Notes: generated by a model from the sequence alone, not told the origin. Counted from the stretch's first letter, positions 14,660 to 22,554 are shown. The stretch is 36,139 bases of DNA from Anaerolineaceae bacterium (GCA_009885525.1 VFKN01000056.1:1-36139); one strand, 5' to 3'. Numbers and translations are program-made.

Positions 14660-15355
14660 ATGTTTTTCAACTCGACTTACTTTATATACATGATCCCCGC
14701 CTTCATTTTGATGGCGCTGACATCCTGGTACGTGAAATCCGCATATAACAAATGGAGCAAAGTACCCACCTCCAGCCGACTGACCGGCGCACAAGCCGCG
14801 CAGCGGTTACTATCCACGGGCAGCATGTATGGTGTGCAAATTCAAGGCGTGGCAGGCGATCTCACCGATCATTACGATCCGCGCAACAAAACCCTGTATC
14901 TTTCATCGGGTGTTGCAAATGTTGCCTCTGTCGCTTCGGTTGCGATTGCGGCGCATGAACTCGGTCACGCGATGCAGGATGCGGAGGAATACTTCCCGCT
15001 GAAATTCCGCTCCGCGCTGGTGCCGATTGTTAATGTCGGCTCGAACCTCGGCTGGATATTAATCATGATCGGCTTATTCCTGAACTTTACCCAACTCGCA
15101 TGGCTGGGCGTGATGGTCTTCGCGGGCGGAGCGGTATTCGCGCTGGCGACTCTCCCCGTGGAATTCAACGCGTCCTCACGCGCCAAGGAATTGCTCTCGC
15201 GCACGGGCATCATCCAAACCGATGAAGAACGCCGCGGTGTGAACGCGGTCCTAAACGCCGCCGCGCTGACCTATGTCGCAGGTCTGATCACCGCCATTTT
15301 ACAGCTGCTGTATTATGTCTCAATTGTCGGTGGTTCAGGGCGGCGAAGAGGATAG
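14660..15355 (+). CDS. YugP-type membrane zinc metallopeptidase
   Basis: This 231-residue membrane protein belongs to the neutral zinc metallopeptidase (YugP) family. It has an N-terminal membrane segment (7-25), the zinc motif HELGH (H99, E100, H103) at the end of an alanine/valine-rich helix, then two or three further membrane segments (about 122-170 and 205-225). The TLPVEFNASSRAKELL segment between the last helices is characteristic of the family. The substrate is unknown. GAAGGAG is correctly placed before the ATG. It follows the S41 protease on the same strand, 71 bp downstream, and ends at a strong terminator. Confidence 0.88.
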   Translation: MFFNSTYFIYMIPAFILMALTSWYVKSAYNKWSKVPTSSRLTGAQAAQRLLSTGSMYGVQIQGVAGDLTDHYDPRNKTLYLSSGVANVASVASVAIAAHELGHAMQDAEEYFPLKFRSALVPIVNVGSNLGWILIMIGLFLNFTQLAWLGVMVFAGGAVFALATLPVEFNASSRAKELLSRTGIIQTDEERRGVNAVLNAAALTYVAGLITAILQLLYYVSIVGGSGRRRG

Positions 15356-15389
15356 ATTGCGCAGGGACGTTTTCTTGTAACTTAAACAC

Positions 15390-15430
15390 AAAAGGCTTTG
15401 GAAAGATGATAAATCTTCCAAAGCCTTTTT
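15390..15430 (+). terminator. Intrinsic terminator after the zinc peptidase
   Basis: A 13-bp GC-containing stem, aaaaggctttgga (15390-15402) with tccaaagcctttt (15417-15429), ends in a T-run. It lies 35 bp after the stop codon. Confidence 0.8.
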
Positions 15431-15471
15431 ACATAGCCGCATAATTATCTCGTTTTACACAGATCACAATC

Positions 15472-15568
15472 CCGAAGGGATGGCATGATTTGTGCCATAG
15501 AACCATGACACCCCTTCGGGGTTATCGTGCTGGCTTTTCACAAATCTATAATCATGCCACTCCTTCGG
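15472..15568. repeat. MITE-like palindromic element with ttcggg hairpins
   Basis: Imperfect inverted arms, ccgaagg..tggcatgatt..tgtg at 15472-15494 and its reverse complement at 15539-15568, enclose a central hairpin acccc/ggggt (15510-15522). The centre (catgacaccccttcggggtt) is nearly identical to the reverse complement of 21381-21400, so this is a dispersed element. It fills the gap between a plus-strand terminator and the minus-strand ABC gene. Confidence 0.6.
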
Positions 15569-15594
15569 AGTGAGTTCTGCGTGACATCAGTTAT

Positions 15595-17562
15595 CTAAAG
15601 TTGAACCCGCTCGCCACGAAACTGAGTTTCAAATAATTGCGCATACAACCCGTTGATAGCCAGCAATTCATCGTGTGTGCCGCGCTCGACAATTCGTCCG
15701 CGATCCATCACCAAGATTAGATCGGCGGCGAGGATTGTACTTAAGCGATGCGCGATGACAATGGATGTGCGTCCCGCCATGACGCGCTTCAACGCATCTT
15801 GAATGAGGGATTCGGATTCGCTGTCGAGGTGACTCGTGGCTTCATCCAAAACGAGAATGCGCGGGTCTTTCAAAATGACACGTGCCAGCGCAATGCGCTG
15901 TTTTTCCCCGCCGCTGAGTCGATACCCGCGCTCGCCGACGATCGTGTCATAACCATCCGCCAGGCCGATGATGAAGTTGTGGATGTTTGCGGCTTTGGCG
16001 GCGTTTTCAATTTCATCCTGAGTTGCGTCAATTTTTGCGTAGGTCAAATTGGTGCGGATGGTGTCGTGGAAAAGATACGTCTCCTGCGTGACCATGCCGA
16101 TGGCGTGCGAAAGCGAATCAAGATTCACTTCGCGCAGGTCGTGACCATCAATGCGGATCGCTCCGCTGGTGGGATCATACAAACGCGGGATGAGATATGT
16201 GACAGTAGTTTTCCCTGCGCCGGATGGACCCACCAGCGCGACGAGTTGCCCCGCGCGCGCCGCGAAGGAGATTCCCTCGAGGGCTACGACTCGCGCCTGG
16301 GAAGTTGTATCCACATCGGGGGAAGAATCAACGGCGCGTTCTTCCTGACGATTTTTCTTAACGAGTGTCTGTGGTTTATCGTCTGTCGTCTTTCCTGAAA
16401 TTACGGTTTTGACATCGTCCATTCTGCCGTAGCGTTTTACATCTTTAAGCAATTTGGATTCATCGACTTGATAGTTGAAAGTGACATCGTCAAATTCAAG
16501 CGAGCCTTTGACATCATGAAATGCAACCGCGTTTTCTTTCTCAACAATATCCTGCGGAAGATCAATGATCTCGAAGACACGCTCGAACGAAACCATGCTG
16601 GTTGAAAATTCAACGGGCGCGCCGGCGAGTCCTTGCAGCGAGCCGTAAAGCGAACCGAGATATGAACCGAAGGCGACAATTGTCCCAACCGTGAACGCGC
16701 CGGTGATGACGTAGTAACCGCCAATGCCATAAATCAGCGCCGTGCCGACTGCGCTCGCAAGCCCAAGCATGACGAAGAAACTCGAGCCGATGACCGCGCG
16801 TTTGATGCCGATGTCGCGCACGCGCGCGGCGCGTTCACGAAAACGGTTTTCTTCCTCTTTGCTGCGCCCGAATAATTTGACCAGCAGCGCGCCGCCAATG
16901 TTGAGAGTCTCGTTCATGTGCGCGTTCATCTGCGCGTTGATATCCATCCCTTCGCGGGCAATGTCGCGCAATGAGTTGCCGATATAGCGCGCGATCAAAA
17001 AGAAAACGGGCAGGACGATGATGCTGGCGAGAGTCAATCTCCATTCAAGTGAGAACATCACAACCGAGATTGCAATCGCTTGCATAAGGTTCGTGACGAT
17101 GCCAACGATGGTGTTGCTGATCGCGTTCTGCGCGCCAATCACATCATTGTTGAGGCGCGACATCAACTCGCCGACTTTGGTGTTGGTGAAGAAGCGCAGC
17201 GACATCCGCTGCAGGCGCGAGAAGAGTGAAGAACGCAGATCATAAATCACGCCTTCACCGACAATGGAATTGAGTCGGCGTTGAATAACGTTGATGCCGC
17301 CGCTGAGAATAGGCACAAATAAAAGCGCAGTCGCAAAAAGCGTTAATTTGTTGAGGTCTTTGGATGGCAGAATGACATCAATTAAATAGCGAAAGATCAG
17401 CGGCGAGACGAGGCTCACCGCAGTGCTGAAAATAATCATGAATAACATCCCGCCGATATGTCCCCAGTAGGGCTTTGCGTAATTGAGCACGCGCAGGAGC
17501 AGTTGTTTGGTTACTTTGGGTTTTTCATCGCCTGAGCGCATGGCTGAATACCAGTAATGCAT
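15595..17562 (-). CDS. ABC exporter half-transporter (fused permease and ATPase)
   Basis: This 655-residue exporter has six membrane helices (about residues 35-300) followed by an ATPase domain with Walker A GPSGAGKTT (445-453), signature LSGGEKQR (549-556), Walker B ILVLDEATS (569-577) and the H-loop IAHRLST. It should work as a homodimer or with an unlinked partner exporting a lipid, drug or peptide; the substrate cannot be read. Between the first ATPase strand (LEFDDVTFNYQ, ending near 366) and ALEGISFAA (from 427) lies an insertion of about 55 hydrophilic residues where only a few are usual. GGAG lies 8 bases before the ATG. No other transporter gene adjoins it. Confidence 0.9.
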   Translation of the reverse strand: MHYWYSAMRSGDEKPKVTKQLLLRVLNYAKPYWGHIGGMLFMIIFSTAVSLVSPLIFRYLIDVILPSKDLNKLTLFATALLFVPILSGGINVIQRRLNSIVGEGVIYDLRSSLFSRLQRMSLRFFTNTKVGELMSRLNNDVIGAQNAISNTIVGIVTNLMQAIAISVVMFSLEWRLTLASIIVLPVFFLIARYIGNSLRDIAREGMDINAQMNAHMNETLNIGGALLVKLFGRSKEEENRFRERAARVRDIGIKRAVIGSSFFVMLGLASAVGTALIYGIGGYYVITGAFTVGTIVAFGSYLGSLYGSLQGLAGAPVEFSTSMVSFERVFEIIDLPQDIVEKENAVAFHDVKGSLEFDDVTFNYQVDESKLLKDVKRYGRMDDVKTVISGKTTDDKPQTLVKKNRQEERAVDSSPDVDTTSQARVVALEGISFAARAGQLVALVGPSGAGKTTVTYLIPRLYDPTSGAIRIDGHDLREVNLDSLSHAIGMVTQETYLFHDTIRTNLTYAKIDATQDEIENAAKAANIHNFIIGLADGYDTIVGERGYRLSGGEKQRIALARVILKDPRILVLDEATSHLDSESESLIQDALKRVMAGRTSIVIAHRLSTILAADLILVMDRGRIVERGTHDELLAINGLYAQLFETQFRGERVQL

Positions 17563-17701
17563 TTGTAATCTCCTAGTTGATTGGTCTTTTACTACCTGAC
17601 AAACGACTATAAGACCATTCGACTAAACGCGCAACTGGAAGAAGGGGGAGGTATTGAAATTCGTACCTCCATAGGATCTATCTTAATCCGCAGCAATCAC
17701 G

Positions 17702-17730
17702 TTGACAAATGCCATCTACCATAGTAATAT
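17702..17730 (+). promoter_or_regulatory. Sigma-70-type promoter of the tRNA gene
   Basis: TTGACA (17702-17707), a 17-bp spacer and TAATAT (17725-17730) lie 19 bp before the tRNA. The -35 box and spacing are consensus. Confidence 0.75.
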
Positions 17731-17749
17731 TTGCGGCGCTCTCCAACCC

Positions 17750-17821
17750 GCCGAGGTAGCTCAGTGGCAGAGCAGGGGACTCATAAGCCCTTGGTCGGGA
17801 GTCCAAATCTCCCCCTCGGCA
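17750..17821 (+). tRNA. tRNA-Met(CAT), with atypical bases
   Basis: The cloverleaf is visible. The acceptor stem gccgagg/cctcggc (17750-17756, 17814-17820) and D stem gctc/gagc are perfect, and the anticodon CAT is at 17782-17784 with T33 and A37. The T stem gggag/ctccc is perfect, and A is at the discriminator position (17821). CCA is not encoded. Oddities are an A31-G39 mismatch closing the anticodon stem, C instead of T at position 55 (T-loop tccaaat) and C in the D loop where T is usual (agtggca). There are not three G-C pairs next to the anticodon loop, so it is not an initiator. It is elongator Met; Ile2 with a modified C34 is possible. Confidence 0.85.
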
Positions 17822-17919
17822 CTCACGGGGCAGAATAGAATGATTAATGCTATGTAAATAGTCAGAAAATTTTATTCAATTGTTAAGGTACCAACGCTAC
17901 CGAAACGAATTGCCCCTTC

Positions 17920-17956
17920 AATCAAAGTCCCTGCCATCAACGCAGGGACTTTGATT
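17920..17956 (+). terminator. Terminator-like hairpin after the tRNA
   Basis: A 15-bp perfect stem, aatcaaagtccctgc (17920-17934) with its reverse complement (17942-17956), is followed by TT. It may end the tRNA transcript 100 bp downstream, or face the minus-strand mltG message. Confidence 0.65.
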
Positions 17957-17986
17957 TTAACTTCTCTACCGTACAAAACCTTTTTT

Positions 17987-18055
17987 GGACGCTGAAAAAC
18001 GCTGATTTCGCTGATGAAAAAGAAAAATCAGCGTTTTCTGCGTTCATCAGCGTCC
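17987..18055. repeat. Nested palindrome built from cgctga/tcagcg units
   Basis: Outer arms ggacgctga (17987-17995) and tcagcgtcc (18047-18055) enclose aaaacgctgattt (17996-18008) and aaatcagcgtttt (18025-18037). A third alternative pair is cgctgatgaa/ttcatcagcg. Several competing folds are possible. It sits just after the 3' end of mltG and may also end its transcript. Confidence 0.7.
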
Positions 18056-18082
18056 CACGACGTGAGTCAGAGGCTTTTATTT

Positions 18083-19192
18083 CTATTCTCTGCATCCATT
18101 CGCAATGTGTTCTTCAAAAGTCACTGTGAAGTTGTGATAGCCCGAGTTGTCGCATTTTGCTTGAAAAAAATAATATTGCGACTCTGCAGGGAAAGCCACT
18201 GCCTGCAATGCAGTCAAGCTGGGATTGGCTATTGGCGCAGGCGGCAAGCCGGCATAGATATAAGTATTGTACGGGGAATCGAATTTCAGGTCATCCAAAG
18301 ACAATGGATTTTTCCACCAGGTTTGCATCATAGAATCATATCCAAGCGCATATTGCACGGTGGGATCGCTGCCGAGCGTCATGTCGATTTTCAAGCGGTT
18401 GTAGAAGACCGATGCGATCAATGGCTGTTCATCATCTCGAATCGATTCGCGTTCGACAATGGATGCAAGTATCACGGCTTGATAGGTGTTCAAACCTTGC
18501 GCTTCAAAACCTGCGCGCATATCGTCGGTGATGTGCTGGGCGAAGTTCCGCGCGATGAGGTCGAGCAGCTGGTCAACGGTTGTGGTGCGCGGGATGGTGT
18601 AAGAATCGGGGAGGAAGAAGCCTTCCATCGAAGCGGGGGCAAAATCGAGGTTGGGAATTTGGCGCGGAGTTTGCGCGGCGCGGAGAAATGCTTCGGGAGA
18701 AATATCCAGCCCGGAGGTGGGCAATGAATCCGCGATTTCTTCCATCCGCCAGCCAGGAAGAATCACGAAAGTAATATCAGCAGGCGTCGAATCCTGTAAG
18801 GCGCGGGCAATCTCAACGATCGAAAACGCGGGACTGAGCGTGTAATCGCCGGATTGAATACTGAGGTCGAGACCGGTGTAGACGAGATAATCGAGGAAGG
18901 CTTGCGCATTGGAAATGATGCCCGCCTGCGATAAACGATCCGCAATCGAAAACGCGGATTCATCTGCTGAGATGGGGAATGCTTGTTCGACGCCATTGGG
19001 GTCGAGCGGCTTAATGATCTCATCGCCATATAAAATTAATTTCGTGGAATATTCGATGCGCTGCGTAACGTTGAGATGATTTGCGGGCGGGCCATACATC
19101 AACGATGCGCGCGCGGGAATATAGCCGATGAAAAGATAAACACCGGCGAGGATGAGCAGAATGATAAATGTGATTACGAGGAAACGACGCAT
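18083..19192 (-). CDS. mltG: Endolytic murein transglycosylase
   Basis: MltG cuts nascent peptidoglycan strands at the membrane. The 369-residue protein has one N-terminal membrane helix (4-24), a LysM-like region (about 75-135) and the YceG catalytic domain. The likely catalytic glutamate E247 lies in LASIVERES, followed by GSDPTVQYALG and SPYNTYIYAGLPPAPIANP, both family signatures. Its presence implies a peptidoglycan wall or at least retained murein enzymes. ruvX lies upstream on the same strand, the common pairing of the two genes. No Shine-Dalgarno is seen; the ATG is preceded directly by eight C residues, and 91 bp of simple repeats separate it from ruvX. Confidence 0.92.
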   Translation of the reverse strand: MRRFLVITFIILLILAGVYLFIGYIPARASLMYGPPANHLNVTQRIEYSTKLILYGDEIIKPLDPNGVEQAFPISADESAFSIADRLSQAGIISNAQAFLDYLVYTGLDLSIQSGDYTLSPAFSIVEIARALQDSTPADITFVILPGWRMEEIADSLPTSGLDISPEAFLRAAQTPRQIPNLDFAPASMEGFFLPDSYTIPRTTTVDQLLDLIARNFAQHITDDMRAGFEAQGLNTYQAVILASIVERESIRDDEQPLIASVFYNRLKIDMTLGSDPTVQYALGYDSMMQTWWKNPLSLDDLKFDSPYNTYIYAGLPPAPIANPSLTALQAVAFPAESQYYFFQAKCDNSGYHNFTVTFEEHIANGCRE

Positions 19193-19309
19193 GGGGGGGG
19201 AAAGGATGAATTATGAATTATGAATTATGAAGGATGAGGGATGAGGGTGAAAATCGTGTTTACGTATTTACTTGTTTACCTGTTTACTTATTTACCTGTC
19301 TACGATTTT
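19193..19309. repeat. Simple-repeat cluster between ruvX and mltG
   Basis: From mltG outward there are a G8 tract (19193-19200), three copies of a tgaatta heptamer, two ggatgag units, then a tttac-based tandem (19258-19301) bounded by aaaatcgt (19250-19257) and acgatttt (19302-19309). The last part overlaps the ruvX 3' end and supplies its final codons. Confidence 0.65.
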
Positions 19310-19706
19310 CCAAATATGATTGAAGGATTACAACTGCCGCAAATGCATCCTGATGTCCGGCGCGTTTTTTGCGTGAGACGCCGAGTTGAATTCTTGCGGA
19401 GCGGGCATCTTGCGTACTGAAGGATTCATCCCATAGTTCAACGGGAATATTGGTTTGGTTTTTGAGTTCATCGGCGAAACGTCCCGCGCGCCTGCCGGCG
19501 GGATTTGGGTTGCCGTCTTCGTCAAACGATTGCCCGATGACAATTAATTTCACATCGTTCTGCGCGGCAAGTTCCGCAACCTGCGCGGCATCAATGGCGC
19601 GCGAGATGTGTTCAATAACTTTTAGCGGGCTGGCAATGGTGGCGGTTTCGTCGCTCATTGCAAGTCCGATTCTTTTTTCACCGTGATCTACTGAAAGGAT
19701 TCGCAT
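19284..19706 (-). CDS. ruvX: Putative pre-16S rRNA nuclease RuvX (YqgF)
   Basis: This 140-residue RNase H-fold protein of the YqgF family is implicated in 16S rRNA 5'-end maturation and has also been described as a Holliday-junction resolvase. Seen: SVDHGEKRIGLA with catalytic D7, LIVIGQSFDEDG, VELWDESFST and HQDAFAAVVILQSYLE. The C-terminal residues RRQVNK are encoded by the tttac-type repeat, so the original stop was probably lost or replaced by repeat insertion. The start ATG is preceded only by a weak GAGAG. mltG follows and a baseplate-J-like gene precedes it on the same strand. Confidence 0.93.
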   Translation of the reverse strand: MRILSVDHGEKRIGLAMSDETATIASPLKVIEHISRAIDAAQVAELAAQNDVKLIVIGQSFDEDGNPNPAGRRAGRFADELKNQTNIPVELWDESFSTQDARSARIQLGVSRKKRAGHQDAFAAVVILQSYLENRRQVNK

Positions 19707-19717
19707 ATTTTTCTCTC

Positions 19718-19785
19718 AACACAAAGGACACGAAGTACACTAAGTTTTTAAAGCGTTCCTTTGTGACCTTTGTGTCCTTTGTGTT
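19718..19785. repeat. Inverted repeat aacacaaaggacac / gtgtcctttgtgtt
   Basis: Perfect 14-bp arms lie at 19718-19731 and 19772-19785. Additional cctttgtg copies beside the right arm (19758-19765, 19768-19773) allow slipped folds. It fills almost all of the 90 bp between the baseplate-J-like gene and ruvX. Confidence 0.65.
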
Positions 19786-19796
19786 TAATTTTTTAA

Positions 19797-21284
19797 TTAC
19801 TTCACTTCCACCGAAACATTGAACGGGATCAGCGGCATCCATTTCCACCATGCGGGTGTGGTCGTGATCTCGGGCGGCTGGCGCGAAGATATTTTTTTCA
19901 CCAACAAATTTTTCACGGCGGCGGGTTCATGTCCGCGCACGATGGAAAAAATTTGTAAAGTATCCACTTGCTGAATTAGCGTGCGCGTGACTTCAACATC
20001 AAAATGCGTAACGCCCGCTGAGTCTGTTTTGGGTTCGCTGCGCGTTTTGAATTTTGCTTCGCTCATTTGTTCAAATCCATTTGGAGCGGATGAGTTCAGC
20101 GCGGCAAGTGAAAGTTGATTTAAATCTTCGGCTGAAATATATCGCGCTGAAAATTCAATTTTCATATTTAACGTCAACGTCTTGCCGGGCATTCCTGCGG
20201 CTGGCGCAAAAATCTCATCGACAATATTTGCAACCTCAAAAGTATCCAGCAGCAACATATCATTCGATGCGGTCTGCGCGCGCATTTTTGATTCCGCGTC
20301 GCGGCGCAAATTATCCAGTGTGGATTCGCGCAGCCTTGCGCGGTCATCGTCGCTTGCGCCAGTTTGCTGCATATCCGCTCCGCCGCTGATGGGGTTTGGA
20401 TTGGTCACCGTCAACGAAAGTCCGAGCATGCCATCCACCATTGTGATCGCGCCCGCGGGCACATTTCCGCTCGCGCCCGCTTCGTAAGATTCAATCGGCG
20501 TGTCCACAAATTTATTTTCCGTTCCAAAAAGCGTATCGTGCAGCGTGACAAACCGAACGTGCGATTCATCCGCTGTTGCAATGATCGTTCCGGCGGGAAT
20601 ATTCAATTCGCCCTGACTTAAATTCGTGAAGCGCGCAATTCCCTGCGACTTTGATTTCGGCACCGAGATCGTGCCCGTGATCGCAAGCGATTGTTCCGCG
20701 CTGACGGTTGCCGATAATTTCCGCGCGGGGATCGCGCCCGTGATCGATACCAACGTATTGGATTCACTCGCGCTAATCGGAATGACCACGGATTGCGTCC
20801 GCGTTTCGGGATACACCACCACGTTGGCGCGCGGCGCGAATAGGATCGCAATCGCCAGGACCGCCGCGACTCCAAATGTGAACGCGATGATTCTTCCCAA
20901 CAGAGATGTGCGCCACGCGGATTCTTTCTCATACACCGAATCTCTCACCGCGCGCAGATTGCGGCGCGGCGGCTTGGGGATGTGCTGCTCGCGCGGAATT
21001 GACTCCGCCCACGCAACCCGCTGCGCCAGAGATGTGGATTTGAACACAGGGATGCCAAGCGATTCCGCGTCGCGTCTCACTTTGATGCGACGTGTCACTA
21101 ATCCCAATTGCGCGCCGAGCGAATCGGCGTGGCGCTGCAAAACTTTCAAGTCCAATACGCGCAGGGTGACTTTTTCGTATTTGGGCCAGATCAGCAAAAT
21201 GCGCGGCGTCTTCGCCCACGATAATTTATCGCGGACAGAGATGAGGTCATCGTGAGATTGGAGGGTGATGATTTTTGTTTTCAA
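19797..21284 (-). CDS. Membrane-anchored baseplate-J-like protein
   Basis: The 495-residue protein has a cytosolic N-terminal domain (1-95; TPRILLIWPKY then LKVLQRHADSLGAQLGLVTR, Rossmann-like pattern), a linker, one membrane helix (about 131-150) and an extracytoplasmic beta-rich region (160-495). The latter resembles baseplate J/gp47, with GIARFTNLSQGELNIPAGT and a tail of repeated sandwich domains. Similar proteins occur in Chloroflexota and Patescibacteria outside any phage or secretion cluster; the function is unknown. No other tail or contractile-system gene is in the window, so a phage origin is unlikely. The start is TTG with no clear Shine-Dalgarno. It is followed by ruvX and mltG on the same strand. 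Confidence 0.7.
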   Translation of the reverse strand: MKTKIITLQSHDDLISVRDKLSWAKTPRILLIWPKYEKVTLRVLDLKVLQRHADSLGAQLGLVTRRIKVRRDAESLGIPVFKSTSLAQRVAWAESIPREQHIPKPPRRNLRAVRDSVYEKESAWRTSLLGRIIAFTFGVAAVLAIAILFAPRANVVVYPETRTQSVVIPISASESNTLVSITGAIPARKLSATVSAEQSLAITGTISVPKSKSQGIARFTNLSQGELNIPAGTIIATADESHVRFVTLHDTLFGTENKFVDTPIESYEAGASGNVPAGAITMVDGMLGLSLTVTNPNPISGGADMQQTGASDDDRARLRESTLDNLRRDAESKMRAQTASNDMLLLDTFEVANIVDEIFAPAAGMPGKTLTLNMKIEFSARYISAEDLNQLSLAALNSSAPNGFEQMSEAKFKTRSEPKTDSAGVTHFDVEVTRTLIQQVDTLQIFSIVRGHEPAAVKNLLVKKISSRQPPEITTTPAWWKWMPLIPFNVSVEVK

Positions 21285-21374
21285 GGGCGTGAGTAGACAG
21301 GTAAATAGGTTGATATAAATGATTTATCGCTGACACTAAAAGGGTCAAATGATTCTAGAAGATTGCCAACGTAT

Positions 21375-21400
21375 TGCGACAACCCCAAAGGGGTGTCATG
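21375..21400. repeat. Copy of the catgacacccc..ggggtt hairpin
   Basis: The reverse complement, catgacacccctttggggtt, differs at one base from the centre of the element at 15472-15568. It forms an acccc/ggggt hairpin and overlaps the stop codon of the cysteine desulfurase gene, which it could terminate. Confidence 0.6.
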
Positions 21401-22547
21401 AGCGTAATGTTCGCGCTTTATTAATCAATGATGGCAAAGTTTTCAAGAAAGAATCAATATGTTCAGGCGTTGAATCGACGCCGAGGGTGATGCGTAATGA
21501 GCCGAGCGCCCAATCTCTTTCAAAGCCCAGTTCGGTGATGACTTCGCTGGGTTCGGGGTTGCCGGTTTTACACGCGGAGCCGGAGGAGCAGGCGAAGCCC
21601 GAAGCATCCAGCATTTGCAATAAGAGATTGCCGTCCACGTCTTTGAAGACGAATGAGGCGTGATTGGGTAAACGATTTTCAGGATGACCAGTTAATTTCG
21701 AATCGGAAACTTCTTCGAGCACGCGCCCGATAATTTGATCGCGTAATGGTTTGACGTGTGCGATTCTCTGCTCGCGTTCTTCGGCGGTGAGGCGCAGCGC
21801 TTCGGCGAAGCCGACAATATACGGGACATTTTGAGTCCCTGCGCGCAAACCGTATTCCTGCCCGCCGCCGGTGGTGTGCGGGACGAGTTTCGTTCCTTTG
21901 CGAACATATAACGCGCCCACGCCTTTTGGACCATAAAATTTATGCCCGCCAAGTGACATCAAATCCACGCCGAGAGATTCGATGTTCACGTCAAGATATG
22001 CGGCGGCTTGAACGGCATCGGTATGGAAGATGATATTGTTTGCCTTCGCAATTTTCGCAAGTTGAGCAATGGGATTGATCGTGCCGATTTCATTATTTGC
22101 GTACATCACAGAAGCGAGCGCGGTTTCATTGCAGACGGCTTTGCTTAATGATTCGGGCGTGACCATTCCGTGCTGATTGACTTCGAGCCATTCAAGCGCG
22201 AAGCCGTATTCTTTTTCGAGTTGCAGCGCGGTTTTGCTGACGGCGTGATGCTCGGTCTTCGAGGTGAGAATCCACTTTGCGCCGCTGGCATTTCTCCGCA
22301 TCAGGGCTGCGCCGCGCAGCGCGAGATTATCGGATTCTGATCCGCACGAGGTGAAGATGATTTCATCCGCGCGGCAGTGTAATATCGAGGCGACGGTCTC
22401 GCGCGCTTCTTCAATCGCAGTCTCGGCTTTTTGTCCGTAACGATGCACAGAGGATGGGTTGCCAAATGATTCGCGGAAATAGGGAAGCATCGCGTCGAAG
22501 ACGCGCGGATCGACGGGAGTGGTGGCGGCGTAATCAAGATAGTTCAT
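21396..22547 (-). CDS. Cysteine desulfurase (NifS/IscS type)
   Basis: This PLP enzyme removes sulfur from cysteine for Fe-S clusters and thio-modification. The 383-residue protein shows LDYAATTPVDPRV at the N terminus, TSCGSESDN, TEHHAV (H100-H101), the PLP lysine K203 in GGHKFYGPKG, and the sulfur-carrying cysteine C326 in SGSACKTGNPEPS, with a second cysteine at C320. The long loop and this motif mark group I. The stop lies inside a small hairpin repeat. TATAAT lies 7 bases before the ATG and there is no Shine-Dalgarno, so a leaderless message is likely. No iscU, iscR or mnmA is adjacent. Confidence 0.92.
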   Translation of the reverse strand: MNYLDYAATTPVDPRVFDAMLPYFRESFGNPSSVHRYGQKAETAIEEARETVASILHCRADEIIFTSCGSESDNLALRGAALMRRNASGAKWILTSKTEHHAVSKTALQLEKEYGFALEWLEVNQHGMVTPESLSKAVCNETALASVMYANNEIGTINPIAQLAKIAKANNIIFHTDAVQAAAYLDVNIESLGVDLMSLGGHKFYGPKGVGALYVRKGTKLVPHTTGGGQEYGLRAGTQNVPYIVGFAEALRLTAEEREQRIAHVKPLRDQIIGRVLEEVSDSKLTGHPENRLPNHASFVFKDVDGNLLLQMLDASGFACSSGSACKTGNPEPSEVITELGFERDWALGSLRITLGVDSTPEHIDSFLKTLPSLINKARTLRS

Positions 22548-22554
22548 GAGAGGG

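Noticed and set aside
19201-19300. CRISPR array
   Set aside because: The repeats are 5-7 bp tandems without spacers or cas genes.
20626-21255. 209-codon plus-strand frame opposite the baseplate-J-like gene
   Set aside because: It is a shadow of the coding strand without domain or ribosome binding site.
19797-21284. Prophage remnant because of the baseplate-J similarity
   Set aside because: No other phage gene is present, and the protein has a membrane anchor and cytosolic domain unlike phage baseplate proteins. Its neighbours are housekeeping genes.
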